Source of the DNA: Kordia jejudonensis
GTDB taxonomy: Bacteria > Bacteroidota > Bacteroidia > Flavobacteriales > Flavobacteriaceae
NCBI RefSeq assembly: GCF_001005315.1
Contig: NZ_LBMG01000008.1
Coordinates: 81,217 to 145,216 of the forward strand
Direction: 5' to 3'
Length of the DNA: 64,000 bases
Below the pieces are notes generated by a model. That model saw only the letters and a list, made by a program, of their open reading frames with translations, was not told the origin of the DNA and made no database searches. Of this stretch, positions 1 to 7,142 are shown piece after piece. A program made the position numbers and the translations under genes. Position 1 is the stretch's first letter. Each line of letters opens with the position of its first letter.

Positions 1-1
1 A

Positions 2-1012
2 TATGGAGAAGATAGTTTCCAAGCAATCACAACACCGAAAGCAGATGAAGAGTTTTTGTTAAAACCTATGAATTGCCCACATCATTGTGAAATTTATAAT
101 GCAAAACCTTTTAGCTATAAAGATTTACCAAAACGCTTTGCTGAGTTTGGAACGGTATATCGTTATGAACAAAGTGGAGAATTGCATGGATTAACGCGTG
201 TTCGAGGTTTTACACAAGATGATGCACATATTTTTTGTACACCAGATCAACTAGATCAGGAATTTAAAAATGTGATTGACTTGGTAATGTATGTATTTGG
301 TTCGTTAGGATTTGACAATTTTACAGCGCAAGTTTCGTTACGCGATCCAGAGAAGCCAGAAAAATATATTGGTTCTAATGAAAATTGGGACAAAGCTGAA
401 AATGCTATCATTAATGCTGCGAAGGAGAAAAAACTAAATTATGTAATTGAGTATGGAGAAGCTGCATTTTACGGACCTAAGTTAGACTTTATGGTCAAAG
501 ATGCACTTGGACGAAGCTGGCAATTGGGAACAATTCAGGTAGATTATAACTTGCCTGAACGTTTCGACTTAACATACAAAGGAAGTGATAATGAATTGCA
601 CAGACCAGTAATGATTCACCGTGCACCGTTTGGAAGTATGGAGCGATTTATTGCAATTTTATTAGAACATACAGGCGGAAATTTCCCATTATGGTTAATG
701 ACAGAACAAGTAAATCTTTTACCTGTCAGTGAAAAATATGAGAATTACGGGAAAAAAGTTTTAAATTTGTTAGAAAATCACGAAATTCGCGCCCAAATAG
801 ACAATAGAAACGAAACTGTTGGAAAGAAGATTAGAGAAGCAGAAATGAGCAAAGTACCGTTTATGCTTATCATCGGAGAACAAGAAGAGAAAGATGGCAC
901 AGTTTCTGTACGTAGACACGGAGTCGGAGATATCGGCACACTTACCATGGAAGCATTTGCTGAAATGGTACAAAAAGAAATAAATAATAGCTTAAAGCCA
1001 TTTAATGTTTAA
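2..1012 (+). CDS. thrS: Threonyl-tRNA synthetase, 3' part (5' end outside window)
   Basis: This class II synthetase charges tRNA-Thr in the cytoplasm. The reading frame is open from base 2, so the gene enters the window already in progress; about 336 C-terminal residues of a roughly 645-residue family protein are present. The M-N-C-P-H-H motif of the catalytic core, a motif 2 region ([20 protein letters not shown]), and a motif 3 region ([17 protein letters not shown]) are all visible, followed by the anticodon-binding domain that ends after VSVRRHG. infC follows 17 bases downstream on the same strand, the usual thrS-infC-rpmI-rplT order. Internal TTG or ATG codons near base 56 are not the real start, because conserved synthetase sequence runs through them from upstream. 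Confidence 0.97.
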   Translation, partial: YGEDSFQAITTPKADEEFLLKPMNCPHHCEIYNAKPFSYKDLPKRFAEFGTVYRYEQSGELHGLTRVRGFTQDDAHIFCTPDQLDQEFKNVIDLVMYVFGSLGFDNFTAQVSLRDPEKPEKYIGSNENWDKAENAIINAAKEKKLNYVIEYGEAAFYGPKLDFMVKDALGRSWQLGTIQVDYNLPERFDLTYKGSDNELHRPVMIHRAPFGSMERFIAILLEHTGGNFPLWLMTEQVNLLPVSEKYENYGKKVLNLLENHEIRAQIDNRNETVGKKIREAEMSKVPFMLIIGEQEEKDGTVSVRRHGVGDIGTLTMEAFAEMVQKEINNSLKPFNV

Positions 1013-1029
1013 CTTAAAATTTTAGAACC

Positions 1030-1584
1030 ATAGCAATACGAAGAAAAAGAAGTAGAGCTCCTAGAAGAGAAATCAAGGAAGATCCACACAGAATTAACAG
1101 AAAAATCAACGCTCCTGAAGTACGACTTGTAGGGGACAATGTTGAAATTGGTGTTTATCCAACACGGAAAGCGCTAGCCATAGCGGAAGAACAAGAATTA
1201 GATTTAGTTGAAATTTCACCTAAAGCGAATCCGCCTGTTTGTAAAATAATGGATTATAAGAAATTCCTTTATGAACAGAAAAAACGTGAAAAATCACTAA
1301 AAGCAAAGGCAACGAAAGTTACTGTTAAGGAGATTCGTTTTGGTCCTCAAACTGATGATCATGATTATGAGTTTAAAAAGAAGCATGCCACAAAGTTCCT
1401 AAAAGAAGGAGCAAAATTAAAAGCGTATGTATTCTTTAAAGGACGTTCTATCATATACAAAGATCAAGGACAAATTTTATTATTAAAATTAGCCCAAGAG
1501 CTTGAAGAATATGGTAAAGTAGAACAAATGCCTAAATTAGAAGGAAAGCGAATGATTATGTTCATTGCACCAAAAAAGAAATAA
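1030..1584 (+). CDS. infC: Translation initiation factor IF-3 (AUA start)
   Basis: IF-3 binds the 30S subunit, blocks premature 50S joining and proofreads start codons. The first in-frame ATG (1249) would remove the whole N-terminal domain. Conserved IF-3 sequence continues upstream ([23 protein letters not shown]) to [14 protein letters not shown], which begins at an ATA codon at 1030-1032; no ATG, GTG or TTG lies in frame near there. From ATA the protein has 184 residues, normal for the family. Non-AUG starts (AUU, AUC, AUA) are a known hallmark of infC, because IF-3 rejects them and so limits its own synthesis. The gene lies between thrS and rpmI. The product is certain; the exact start is an inference from homology. 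Confidence 0.96.
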   Translation: MAIRRKRSRAPRREIKEDPHRINRKINAPEVRLVGDNVEIGVYPTRKALAIAEEQELDLVEISPKANPPVCKIMDYKKFLYEQKKREKSLKAKATKVTVKEIRFGPQTDDHDYEFKKKHATKFLKEGAKLKAYVFFKGRSIIYKDQGQILLLKLAQELEEYGKVEQMPKLEGKRMIMFIAPKKK

Positions 1585-1621
1585 AAATAATAAGCGAAGT
1601 ATTAAAAACAACTTAGGAATT

Positions 1622-1819
1622 ATGCCTAAAATGAAAACAAAATCCAGCGCTAAGAAGCGTTTTAAGCTTACTGGAACTGGTAAAATTAAAAGAAAGCACG
1701 CGTATAAAAGTCACATCTTAACAAAGAAGTCTAAAAAGCGTAAGCTAGCGTTAACTCACAGTACTTTAGTACACGATAGTGATGTTAATAGTATTAAAGA
1801 ACAATTACGTTTAAAGTAA
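1622..1819 (+). CDS. rpmI: 50S ribosomal protein L35
   Basis: This small basic protein of the large ribosomal subunit has 65 residues starting [14 protein letters not shown], the standard L35 N-terminus. An open frame extends 19 codons further upstream to 1565 inside the infC tail, but that extension is not part of L35 and the ATG at 1622 is the correct start. The sequence is rich in Lys and Arg, as expected for an rRNA-binding protein. It lies 37 bases after infC and 124 bases before rplT, so it is co-transcribed in the thrS-infC-rpmI-rplT operon. Confidence 0.97.
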   Translation: MPKMKTKSSAKKRFKLTGTGKIKRKHAYKSHILTKKSKKRKLALTHSTLVHDSDVNSIKEQLRLK

Positions 1820-1859
1820 TCCGTTCTTTCGGTTAAATCAAATTTATAAACCCTGGAGT

Positions 1860-1921
1860 TAGGCCAACACAAAAAGAATTCAAAATTCTGAATTATACAT
1901 TCTAAATTTTTGAATCGCCTA
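1860..1921 (+). promoter_or_regulatory. Candidate hairpin in the rpmI-rplT spacer
   Basis: The 124-base spacer is long for this operon. TAGGC at 1860-1864 pairs with GCCTA at 1917-1921, and nested inside ATTCAAAA at 1878-1885 pairs with TTTTGAAT at 1908-1915. L20 is known to autoregulate its operon by binding mRNA in other bacteria, although usually upstream of rpmI. An L20-responsive or translational-coupling role here is only an inference from position and base pairing. Confidence 0.35.
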
Positions 1922-1943
1922 CTACAAAAACACATTTAAAATT

Positions 1944-2288
1944 ATGCCAAGATCAGTAAACGCGGTTGCTCGTAGAGCCCGAAGAAAAAAGGTATTAAAA
2001 CAAGCCAAAGGTTACTTTGGAAGACGTAAAAACGTTTGGACAGTTGCAAAGAATGCGGTTGACAAAGCTATGAGTTACTCATACAGAGACCGTAGAAACA
2101 AGAAAAGAACATTCCGTGCATTATGGATTACTCGTATCAATGCGGGAGCTCGTTTAAATGGAATGTCATATTCTCAGTTTATGGGGAAAGTTAAAGCTAA
2201 CGATATCGAATTAAACCGTAAGGTTTTAGCCGATTTAGCAATGAATCACCCAGAAGCTTTTAAAGCAATCGTTGATAAAGTAAAATAA
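1944..2288 (+). CDS. rplT: 50S ribosomal protein L20
   Basis: L20 binds 23S rRNA early in large-subunit assembly and in some bacteria represses its own operon. The 114-residue product has the typical basic N-terminus ([20 protein letters not shown]), the Tyr/Phe-Gly-Arg-Arg-Lys segment, and a C-terminal globular part ending [15 protein letters not shown]. Length is normal. It is the last gene of the thrS-infC-rpmI-rplT operon and is followed about 30 bases later by a strong hairpin terminator. Confidence 0.98.
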   Translation: MPRSVNAVARRARRKKVLKQAKGYFGRRKNVWTVAKNAVDKAMSYSYRDRRNKKRTFRALWITRINAGARLNGMSYSQFMGKVKANDIELNRKVLADLAMNHPEAFKAIVDKVK

Positions 2289-2319
2289 ATCGTCAAATAA
2301 TAATATATTTCGCTTATAT

Positions 2320-2350
2320 AAACCGACTCATTTTTGAGTCGGTTTTTTTT
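2320..2350 (+). terminator. Rho-independent terminator after rplT
   Basis: An 11-bp perfect stem (AAACCGACTCA / TGAGTCGGTTT) with a T-rich loop is followed by a run of T. It ends the thrS-rplT operon. Confidence 0.9.
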
Positions 2351-2476
2351 ATGGTTAGTTTTTATAGAAGTTGCTTCTTACCTGTCATCAATTCATACAC
2401 CAAAGGCAACGTTGCTTGTTTTCAAAAATATACTCACATAACTTCATGCTATTATTAATTTTTAAATTTTATAGCT

Positions 2477-2638
2477 ATGTTAGAAAAATTCAACACGCAG
2501 ACAATCGTAAACGCGTATTACATTTTAGGTGGTATAACAGATTCTTTTGATGATATTATTTTTGTGGATGATATCAATGCATTAAACTGCAATGCTACTG
2601 CTGACATTATCGGAATTGGAGATGTAGATACGGCTTAA
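2477..2638 (+). CDS. Small GG-leader peptide (short-leader type)
   Basis: This is a 53-residue open frame with an ATG start. The leader-like start MLEKFNTQTIVNAYYILGG has the double glycine at residues 18-19. The following segment is very acidic and hydrophobic (DSFDDIIF, VDDINAL), with one Cys at residue 38. The same MLEK...GG design is seen in the peptide at 3482-3586. Double-glycine leaders are normally cut by peptidase-C39 ABC exporters during bacteriocin or RiPP export, but no exporter or modification enzyme is in the window. It could be a secreted peptide or signal; function is unknown. Recurrence of the pattern in neighbouring genes supports its reality. Confidence 0.6.
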   Translation: MLEKFNTQTIVNAYYILGGITDSFDDIIFVDDINALNCNATADIIGIGDVDTA

Positions 2639-2654
2639 CCCAAATATATTAACG

Positions 2655-2941
2655 TGAGTTCGATATAAGTGATTCAATTCATATTTGTAATTGAGTTTAG
2701 AAACTCCTTACTAAAAACCACATTTTCAGTGTTTTATTTTCATTTTCTTTGCTTTCCCAAAGAAAAGAAACAAAAGAAAGGGAACTTTTCCAGAGGTATT
2801 TTTAGTTTTTCTTTGAAGGAAAAACTAAAACCGCATGAATTTCCCTAAATTTTTTCCAAGGCTTCAAAAATTTTTAACGGAAAATCCCTGCTATACTTCG
2901 GAAAAGAAAAGTATCTAACTAAATTTTTTACGTCGAACTCA
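2655..2941. repeat. Structured 287-bp extragenic element with inverted ends
   Basis: The segment is bounded by TGAGTTCGA (2655-2663) and its reverse complement TCGAACTCA (2933-2941). Inside are two perfect hairpins: TTTTCTTT/AAAGAAAA (2743-2766) and a 12-bp stem TTTTAGTTTTTC/GAAAAACTAAAA (2800-2830). No convincing coding frame is present. The layout resembles a dispersed non-autonomous repeat of flavobacterial genomes; copy number cannot be seen from one window. Confidence 0.45.
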
Positions 2942-2956
2942 ACATCTATTATTAAA

Positions 2957-2983
2957 AAATCCGACTTTGCTATAGTCGGATTT
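2957..2983 (-). terminator. Terminator downstream of the peptide gene at 3093
   Basis: AAATCCGAC (2957-2965) pairs with GTCGGATTT (2975-2983). Read on the minus strand it is followed by a run of six T, so it fits the end of the minus-strand peptide gene that stops at 3093. Confidence 0.75.
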
Positions 2984-3092
2984 CTTATAAACATCAGTCA
3001 ATATAGTTTACATTATTTTCAATTCAATTTAGAAATCCATCGCAGGCACAAGTCAGGATTTTTATGCCGCTGAATTCCTAAAAAGTTACTTC

Positions 3093-3326
3093 CTACACAC
3101 AATCTCTACATGTTGGAAATTCAGTTTGTGTAACACACGTTCTTACGACGCTTATTCCACAATTTTTTTGTCGTGTTTCAAAGCAAACATTAACACCATC
3201 AACATCAAGTGTACGAATACATTCGTTGAATGAGTTATCAATATTTCCTCCTTTCTGATGTAAAAGATCGAGCTTAGAAACGACCTTCTTGTTTAGTGAT
3301 AATTGCCTTAATTTGTTTTTTTTCAT
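3093..3326 (-). CDS. RiPP-precursor-like peptide with K-L-x-L-N-K-K leader and GG site
   Basis: The 77-residue product starts MKKNKLRQLSLNKKVVSKLD, the leader signature annotated in Bacteroidota as 'class I lanthipeptide' or natural product precursor. GG sits at residues 26-27. The predicted core has six Cys (36, 48, 56, 64, 73, 76), many Thr and Ser, and ends C-R-D-C-V. No lanthionine synthetase, radical SAM enzyme, ATP-grasp ligase or C39 exporter lies nearby, so modification would have to act in trans or the Cys may form disulfides. Three other genes in the window (21798, 25071, 56946) share the leader and have GG at the same residues. A minus-strand terminator follows at 2957-2983. Family assignment is by motif only. 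Confidence 0.75.
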   Translation of the reverse strand: MKKNKLRQLSLNKKVVSKLDLLHQKGGNIDNSFNECIRTLDVDGVNVCFETRQKNCGISVVRTCVTQTEFPTCRDCV

Positions 3327-3436
3327 AAAATTTGATTTTAATTATTAATGAGACAAAGCAACTTATAAATTGTGCCGTTTCAAACACAAGCAACCCTAAA
3401 TTGACTGATTTATGACGGTAAATGTAGTGCATAAAA

Positions 3437-3458
3437 AAAACGAACCGAAGTTCGTTTT
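3437..3458 (-). terminator. cUUCGg-tetraloop terminator after the peptide gene at 3482
   Basis: Read on the minus strand, AAAACGAA-CTTCGG-TTCGTTTT is followed by a run of T. The extra-stable cUUCGg loop also occurs in the terminators at 21509 and 21977. Confidence 0.85.
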
Positions 3459-3481
3459 GTATTGTAGATAATTATATGCTG

Positions 3482-3586
3482 TTATGGATTATTCTTTCTC
3501 CACTTTGCCAAATCATCAGTCGCGGTAAAACCTCCATAAATTTTATCTGGAGTTTCAATTCTAAATTGTGTTAACTTTTCTAACAT
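3482..3586 (-). CDS. Very small GG-leader peptide (34 residues)
   Basis: An ATG-started frame encodes 34 residues: MLEKLTQFRIETPDKIYGG followed by a short tail FTATDDLAKWRKNNP. GG is at residues 18-19, as in the peptide at 2477-2638, and both begin MLEK. There is no Cys. The frame ends 24 bases before a strong minus-strand UUCG terminator, which supports a real transcript with this orientation. The mature peptide would be only 15 residues, a size known for secreted pheromones and small bacteriocins in other phyla. Function is unknown; pheromone activity is speculation. Confidence 0.55.
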   Translation of the reverse strand: MLEKLTQFRIETPDKIYGGFTATDDLAKWRKNNP

Positions 3587-3707
3587 AAAGATGGTTTTTA
3601 AATTAATAATTGTTTGAAGTTAGTTAGAAATTATGAAACCTAAAATTGAAGCAACCGTGAATTAGATAATTTACGCAAGCAGAAGACATTTAAAACTGAT
3701 TGAAAAA

Positions 3708-4979
3708 TCAAGTTTTCTGCTTCTTCTTCTTTGCTGCTGGAAATAGAATATTGTTCAAAATTAATCGGTATCCAGGAGAGTTTGGATGTAGCTCTAATTC
3801 CGTTTTCGGATCTCCTACTCTATGCTGATAATCTTCTGGATCATGTCCGCCATAAAACGTAAAAAAACCTTTTCCTTTGATTCCATGAATATATCTACCT
3901 TCGCCATTGGTTCGGTTTTCACCTAAAATTAAAACAGCTGGCTTTATTTGCGAACGATCAAAACTTGTGGTTTGTCCCATGAATCCTTTCACTAAAGCGG
4001 TATGATTTTGACACAACATCGTCGGAATTGGATCCCATTTTGCAGAAAAATCCATTAATGTAAAGTAATCCGCATCTTTTACAATACGTCTTTTGGAAGT
4101 CATATCAATCGATGAAAATTCGTATTTAGTTGGACTTCGTTCGAGTTCAAAATCTGTAAATGCAAACGTTTTATTATAATCTATCTTATTTTGATAATTT
4201 CTATCCGAAACATCACCATCAAACATAGGTTCACAAATATCTATACCTTCCGCAGCAAGTGCAATATCAAAACTATCCGTTGCACTACACATGGCAAACA
4301 TAAATCCGCCACCAATAACATAATCTCTAATTTTTAAAGCGACATCGCGTTTTTCTTCTGATACTTTATCGTATCCTAACTTTTTTGCCAACGCTTCTGC
4401 TTCTTTCTTTTCACGAATGTACCAAGGAGCCGATCTGTAAATTCCGTAAAACTTACCATATTGCCCTGTAAAATCTTCGTGGTGCAAGTGTAACCAATCG
4501 TACTGAACTAAACCATCCGACAATACTTCTTCATCATACACGACTTCATATGGAATTTCCGCATACGTCAATACCATTGTTACGGCATCGTCCCACGGAA
4601 CATTTCCTTTTGGAGAATATACTGCTACTTTTGGCGCTTTTTCTAGAATTACAGCTTCCTGATTTTTACTCGGACTAGCGATTTCTGCTAATATGGTAGC
4701 CGTTTTTGAATCTGATAACAATTCGTATGAAACACCTCTAATTTTACATTCTTTCTCTACGGCATCAATTGCAGGCAGTAAAAATGATCCGCCTCTGTAA
4801 TTGAGCAACCATTTTACTTTGATTTTCTTTTCAAGCGACCAATAAGTAATTCCGTACGCTTTTAAGTGATCTTTTTGCGATTCCGCATCCATTGGAATCA
4901 ATATATAGGAAGCATAACTACTCACTGAAAACAGTAAAAGCAGCGCCAATGTGATTATTTTTTTGAATTTCAATTTCAT
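3708..4979 (-). CDS. Exported GATase-like protein (family often labelled 'asparagine synthetase B')
   Basis: The 423-residue protein has a Sec signal peptide (MKLKFKK then a hydrophobic stretch ending SSYAS). The mature part contains a segment like class I glutamine amidotransferase or DJ-1 folds: VAVYSPKGNVPWDDAVTMVL near residue 120, a D-W-L-H-L-H-H-E-D region, and IGGGFMFAMCSATDSF, where the Cys could be a nucleophile. Homologues in Bacteroidota are often named asparagine synthetase B, but there is no N-terminal Cys-2 glutaminase and no PP-loop ATP site, and an exported location does not fit that role. It stands alone on the minus strand. The substrate is unknown; I regard the usual name as doubtful. 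Confidence 0.6.
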   Translation of the reverse strand: MKLKFKKIITLALLLLFSVSSYASYILIPMDAESQKDHLKAYGITYWSLEKKIKVKWLLNYRGGSFLLPAIDAVEKECKIRGVSYELLSDSKTATILAEIASPSKNQEAVILEKAPKVAVYSPKGNVPWDDAVTMVLTYAEIPYEVVYDEEVLSDGLVQYDWLHLHHEDFTGQYGKFYGIYRSAPWYIREKKEAEALAKKLGYDKVSEEKRDVALKIRDYVIGGGFMFAMCSATDSFDIALAAEGIDICEPMFDGDVSDRNYQNKIDYNKTFAFTDFELERSPTKYEFSSIDMTSKRRIVKDADYFTLMDFSAKWDPIPTMLCQNHTALVKGFMGQTTSFDRSQIKPAVLILGENRTNGEGRYIHGIKGKGFFTFYGGHDPEDYQHRVGDPKTELELHPNSPGYRLILNNILFPAAKKKKQKT

Positions 4980-5064
4980 TATTTTTTATTCTATCGAAAG
5001 ATACACAAAAATTATACCTCATTAAAGATTTTATAGTTTCTTAACAGATATTCGACTTTTCGCA

Positions 5065-5271
5065 TTAATCATCTTCCAATTTAAAATCAATCGGTAGGTT
5101 ATAACGAATGCTAACAATTTCCCCATTATACTTTTCAGGTGTAAACGTAGCTTGTTTAACCATTTGTAATGCTACGCTATCCAAATCAGCATGTACACTT
5201 TTGGTAATTTTAGCATCACGTACAGAACCATCTTTTTCTACGATGAATGATCTGTGATTTTGGAAAAACAT
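5065..5271 (-). pseudogene. TonB C-terminal domain fragment
   Basis: This 68-residue frame matches only the C-terminal domain of energy-transducer TonB proteins: an F-I-V-E-K-D-G-S-V start, a K-S-V-H-A-D-L-D helix, F-T-P-E-K-Y-N-G and a final strand R-Y-N-L-P-I-D-F-K-L. A functional TonB also needs an N-terminal membrane helix and a Pro-rich spacer, and both are missing. Its start overlaps the end of the zinc-ribbon gene at 5238 in another frame, which suggests a frameshifted fusion or the remnant of a deletion. Alternatively it may be a short orphan domain expressed by translational coupling. Confidence 0.5.
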
Positions 5272-5792
5272 TCGTTACAAATTGATGTTGGATAGCGTTC
5301 ACTAAATCCTGCTCGTTCGTTCCCGCAATTTGCACAAAAAGTTTTTAGTTTTTGACTTTCTATATAAACCAATTCACTTTTCTCTTTATGTCGAAACAAT
5401 AAATTATCCCATGCGGCAATCGTGTAGATTTCTTGATCTGAGACTTCCATGTTACGTCTTAATTCATTCGTAGAATTTTCGATGAATGGCGCCAAAATTT
5501 CTATATAATTTTCTATATGTTCAATACTATTTGCTTGATATTCCAAGTACCATTTTTCAGATTTGGTAATATAATTCCAAAATTCGCGTAATGAACGAAA
5601 CTTTTTAGTAAAAACGAGTGTCGTTTTTGCTTCTGAATGTGCATTTGTATTGATCCGATTTGGAAAAAGTAGTATCGTTTTCTTTATCTTTTTTAAATAG
5701 TAGACATTTTTGGAATCAGAAAGTACGTAATGTATGTATTCTTGCTTTTTAGCCTTTGTACTATTGCCAAATAGTTTAGAAAATATATTCAT
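5238..5792 (-). CDS. Hypothetical protein with C-terminal zinc ribbon
   Basis: The 184-residue protein begins MNIFSKLFGNSTKAKKQ, a soluble start rather than a signal peptide. The first 140 residues match no family I recognise. The C-terminus has two pairs of cysteines, C-A-N-C-G-N and C-N-E-C, spaced like a zinc ribbon, then stops shortly afterwards (SKITDHSS). The last 34 bases overlap the TonB-domain fragment in a different frame. A single-base indel near the overlap would join the zinc ribbon to the TonB domain, so the stop may be a frameshift product. Function is unknown. Confidence 0.6.
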   Translation of the reverse strand: MNIFSKLFGNSTKAKKQEYIHYVLSDSKNVYYLKKIKKTILLFPNRINTNAHSEAKTTLVFTKKFRSLREFWNYITKSEKWYLEYQANSIEHIENYIEILAPFIENSTNELRRNMEVSDQEIYTIAAWDNLLFRHKEKSELVYIESQKLKTFCANCGNERAGFSERYPTSICNECFSKITDHSS

Positions 5793-5899
5793 AAGACAAA
5801 ACCGAGTTTTTCATATTGAGCTTTCAATATTTCTAGGTTTGAAGTTTTTTGTATGATAAGTACGTATAATTTCAAAAAGTATCTCTGAATTAATTACGA

Positions 5900-7042
5900 T
5901 TACAACTGTTTAATTCCAGCAGTGAAAAAAGGTCCAATTGGCAAGCAACTCATAATTTTCAGGTCTTGCCAAACAGAACTTTCATTCCCCAAAAATGCTA
6001 AAATATCTTCTATTGGACGATTTTTAAAGATCGTTGCAAAGATTTCTTTCCCTTCTAATTTGTTAGACAACATCACTTCCAATAATGTTCTGTCGTACCA
6101 TTGGTATGTTTTTTCGCGAAATGTCAATTTAGGATTTGGATGTTTTCCTTCTTGCAATAGTTTGATAATATTTTCCGTGTGTTTTTGCACAAATTGAAAC
6201 GTATAACCACTACTCGCTTTTGTAAATCCGCCAGCAGTTCCCAAGTTGATAATATTCTCTTGGTTAGAAATATCTCTTGAAAATTCAGCCAACGACATAG
6301 GAATGATTCCAAATTCTGTATGCAAAATTTCATAATCATCGATAGCTAAATACGATTTGATATAGTTTTGTAACGCTTCTTTGTATTGTTCTTTTTCAAG
6401 AATTTTCTCTGTAAACAAGGTATATTCTACCAAAGCTTCGGTTTCACTTGTGGGCAACACATACATAAAAGTTGTTCCGTGTTCTTGACTCAATCTAAAA
6501 TCCATCAATCGACCAACAGTGGTATCAAAAACTGGTTTTTTTGACTGAATTACCCAACCTTCAAAATGTTGCAAAAGTGAATTTTTAGTGTCTATTTTTG
6601 GATAGAAAAGACTTGTAGAATTGAACACAAACGTTGCCGAATACGTTGCTTTTTCCGTAGTAACTTCTGCAGATTTTTGATCTGAAGTAATTGAAGTGAT
6701 TTGCTCAGAAATAAACCTTACATTTTCAAATTGCTTTGCGAAACTGATTACAAAGTTATAAAAGTCAATTCCTTGAATCATTTTATATCGATATGCAGGC
6801 ATGTCATATTTGCGCTGAAAATCATCTGATAAAAACTCTAAGGTTTCCCATTGATGCGTTACGATGTATTCAAATAGTCCGTTTCCTTTTTCCCAAAAAC
6901 ACCATGTACGATCGTTTTTGTTTTTTTGTTCCTTGTCTACAACTAAAATTTGCTTGGTACACAACGTTGGATCTTTCAAAATTCTGTACAGCAAACTCAG
7001 CCCTGCACATCCTGATCCAGCAATTATGTAATCGTATTTCAT
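5900..7042 (-). CDS. crtY: Lycopene beta-cyclase
   Basis: This flavoprotein cyclises both ends of lycopene to give beta-carotene. An N-terminal Rossmann motif (Y-D-Y-I-I-A-G-S-G-C-A-G-L-S) binds the dinucleotide. The family-typical N-D-R-T-W-C-F-W-E segment follows near residue 45, and N-L-G-T-A-G-G-F-T-K-A-S-S-G-Y-T-F lies in the C-terminal half. I chose the ATG at 7042 (MKYDYIIAG); an in-frame TTG two codons earlier is weaker. Length is about 380 residues, normal for bacterial CrtY. It lies 19 kb from crtI-crtB-crtZ at 26418-29190, so cyclisation is encoded apart from the other steps and without the crtI-type inverted repeat in front. Confidence 0.92.
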   Translation of the reverse strand: MKYDYIIAGSGCAGLSLLYRILKDPTLCTKQILVVDKEQKNKNDRTWCFWEKGNGLFEYIVTHQWETLEFLSDDFQRKYDMPAYRYKMIQGIDFYNFVISFAKQFENVRFISEQITSITSDQKSAEVTTEKATYSATFVFNSTSLFYPKIDTKNSLLQHFEGWVIQSKKPVFDTTVGRLMDFRLSQEHGTTFMYVLPTSETEALVEYTLFTEKILEKEQYKEALQNYIKSYLAIDDYEILHTEFGIIPMSLAEFSRDISNQENIINLGTAGGFTKASSGYTFQFVQKHTENIIKLLQEGKHPNPKLTFREKTYQWYDRTLLEVMLSNKLEGKEIFATIFKNRPIEDILAFLGNESSVWQDLKIMSCLPIGPFFTAGIKQL

Positions 7043-7142
7043 TGACAAAGTATTCTTTACAGTAATTATTGCATGTTAAAAATCTAGCTTTTGTCATTCC
7101 GCGCTCGATTTGACATGTTACTTTTACAAAAATAAGGATTTC

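Noticed and set aside
770..973. Minus-strand frame opposite thrS
   Set aside because: It lies inside conserved synthetase sequence on the other strand and shows no protein features; it is a shadow.
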